Below are positions 15,135 through 15,427 of a stretch of 15,427 nucleotides of DNA, piece by piece. Under the pieces are notes generated by a model that ran no database searches, was not told where the DNA came from, and saw only the letters and a list, made by a program, of their open reading frames with translations. The translations under genes and the position numbers were made by a program. The DNA lies in NCBI GenBank assembly GCA_937877575.1, contig CALFIZ010000216.1:1-15427 (forward strand), in the 5' to 3' direction. Every line of letters starts with the position of its first letter. Position 1 is the first letter of the stretch. This stretch comes from an uncultured Marinilabiliales bacterium (GTDB taxonomy: Bacteria; Bacteroidota; Bacteroidia; Bacteroidales; BM520).

Positions 15135-15427
15135 TTACTTGTCGTTACGCCATACACCGTAACCATCTTCGGTGGAATAAATTATATAAGCCGTCATCTC
15201 CGGGTGACGGCTTAATATTTTTTCAGCCTCATCCAGATTCCCCTTCTGTACAAATGCTGATAGAATAAAAAGCCAAAAATGATATGGCATTGTTTTCCAT
15301 AAATACGGCGAATGGTATAACAGTCTTGAAAAGCTGAAGAATTCATCTATATGTTCGCTTTCATACCAAATTGAACGTAAGCTTCTATGTAAAAATACTA
15401 AAGGCTCTCTTGATGGTTTCAAATAGT
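15135..15427 (-). CDS. C-terminal end of an unrecognised protein (5' partial)
   Basis: The frame is open from the right window edge to a TAA at 15135-15137, giving about 96 residues. No in-frame ATG is present, and the possible TTG at 15420-15422 is preceded by further open codons, so the true start lies outside the window. The segment has an aromatic, mostly helical part (SIWYESEHIDEFFSFSRLLY, and PYHFWLFILSAFVQ) followed by KGNLDEAEKILSRHP, which looks like one TPR helix pair. I do not recognise the family; a TPR-containing or membrane-associated protein is possible but unproven. It converges on pfkA with only 6 bases between the stops. The terminator that probably serves pfkA lies inside this gene. 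Confidence 0.68.
   Translation of the reverse strand, partial: YLKPSREPLVFLHRSLRSIWYESEHIDEFFSFSRLLYHSPYLWKTMPYHFWLFILSAFVQKGNLDEAEKILSRHPEMTAYIIYSTEDGYGVWRNDK
15188..15223 (+). terminator. Probable pfkA terminator, inside the converging gene
   Basis: AAGCCGTCATC (15188-15198) pairs with GGTGACGGCTT (15203-15213), one pair being G-T, around a TCCG loop. Six T (15218-15223) follow after a short AATA gap. The gap makes it weaker than the other terminators here. It lies 60 bases past the pfkA stop and overlaps the coding region of the opposite-strand gene. Confidence 0.65.

Overview
The window looks like chromosomal DNA from a member of the Bacteroidota, probably Bacteroidales-like. Several signs agree. 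Promoters have the TAnnTTTG -7 box typical of that phylum. Shine-Dalgarno sequences are mostly absent. Lipoproteins and exported proteins start with MKK. The tRNA gene does not encode its CCA end. Genus cannot be read from the sequence. The first 38 bases are not biological: they match the 3' part of the Illumina universal sequencing adapter, so the window probably begins at an untrimmed contig end.

Layout. (1) 1-215: adapter, then the last codons of an outer-membrane-type gene and a strong terminator. (2) 287-6817: a tight three-gene operon with gaps of 2 and 4 bases. It holds a secreted, probably outer-membrane beta-barrel protein, a 1679-residue fusion, and a small MscS-family channel. The fusion joins a complete SLC12-type cation-chloride cotransporter to about 640 residues of unknown, mostly helical sequence and then a P-loop ATPase with a likely winged-helix end. 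(3) 6906-8488: a periplasmic TPR protein, a SpoU/TrmH-family RNA methyltransferase and a terminator. (4) 8495-9611: tRNA-Pro(CGG) on the minus strand, divergent from an ECF sigma factor and a two-helix membrane protein that may be its anti-sigma factor. (5) 9647-10798, minus strand: a fusion of HPPK (FolK) with a deoxynucleoside kinase. (6) 10853-12685: promoter and sppA, a signal peptide peptidase. (7) 12732-15223: two related lipoproteins separated by a terminator, the second tightly linked to a 6-phosphofructokinase gene. (8) 15135-15427, minus strand: the 3' end of an unrecognised gene running off the window.

The most interesting unit is region 2. A salt cotransporter carries its own cytoplasmic NTPase and sits in one transcription unit with a mechanosensitive-type channel and an envelope protein. 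I infer an ion or osmotic-balance module in which nucleotide state could gate or sense transport, but nothing in the sequence proves this. Other points of note are the HPPK-deoxynucleoside kinase fusion, a phosphofructokinase with a Gly/Lys active-site pair that leaves its phosphoryl donor uncertain, and a terminator 14 bases ahead of the second lipoprotein gene. Outside region 2 the genes are mostly housekeeping. No stretch of more than 300 bases lacks a gene, and I see no mobile elements or CRISPR arrays.
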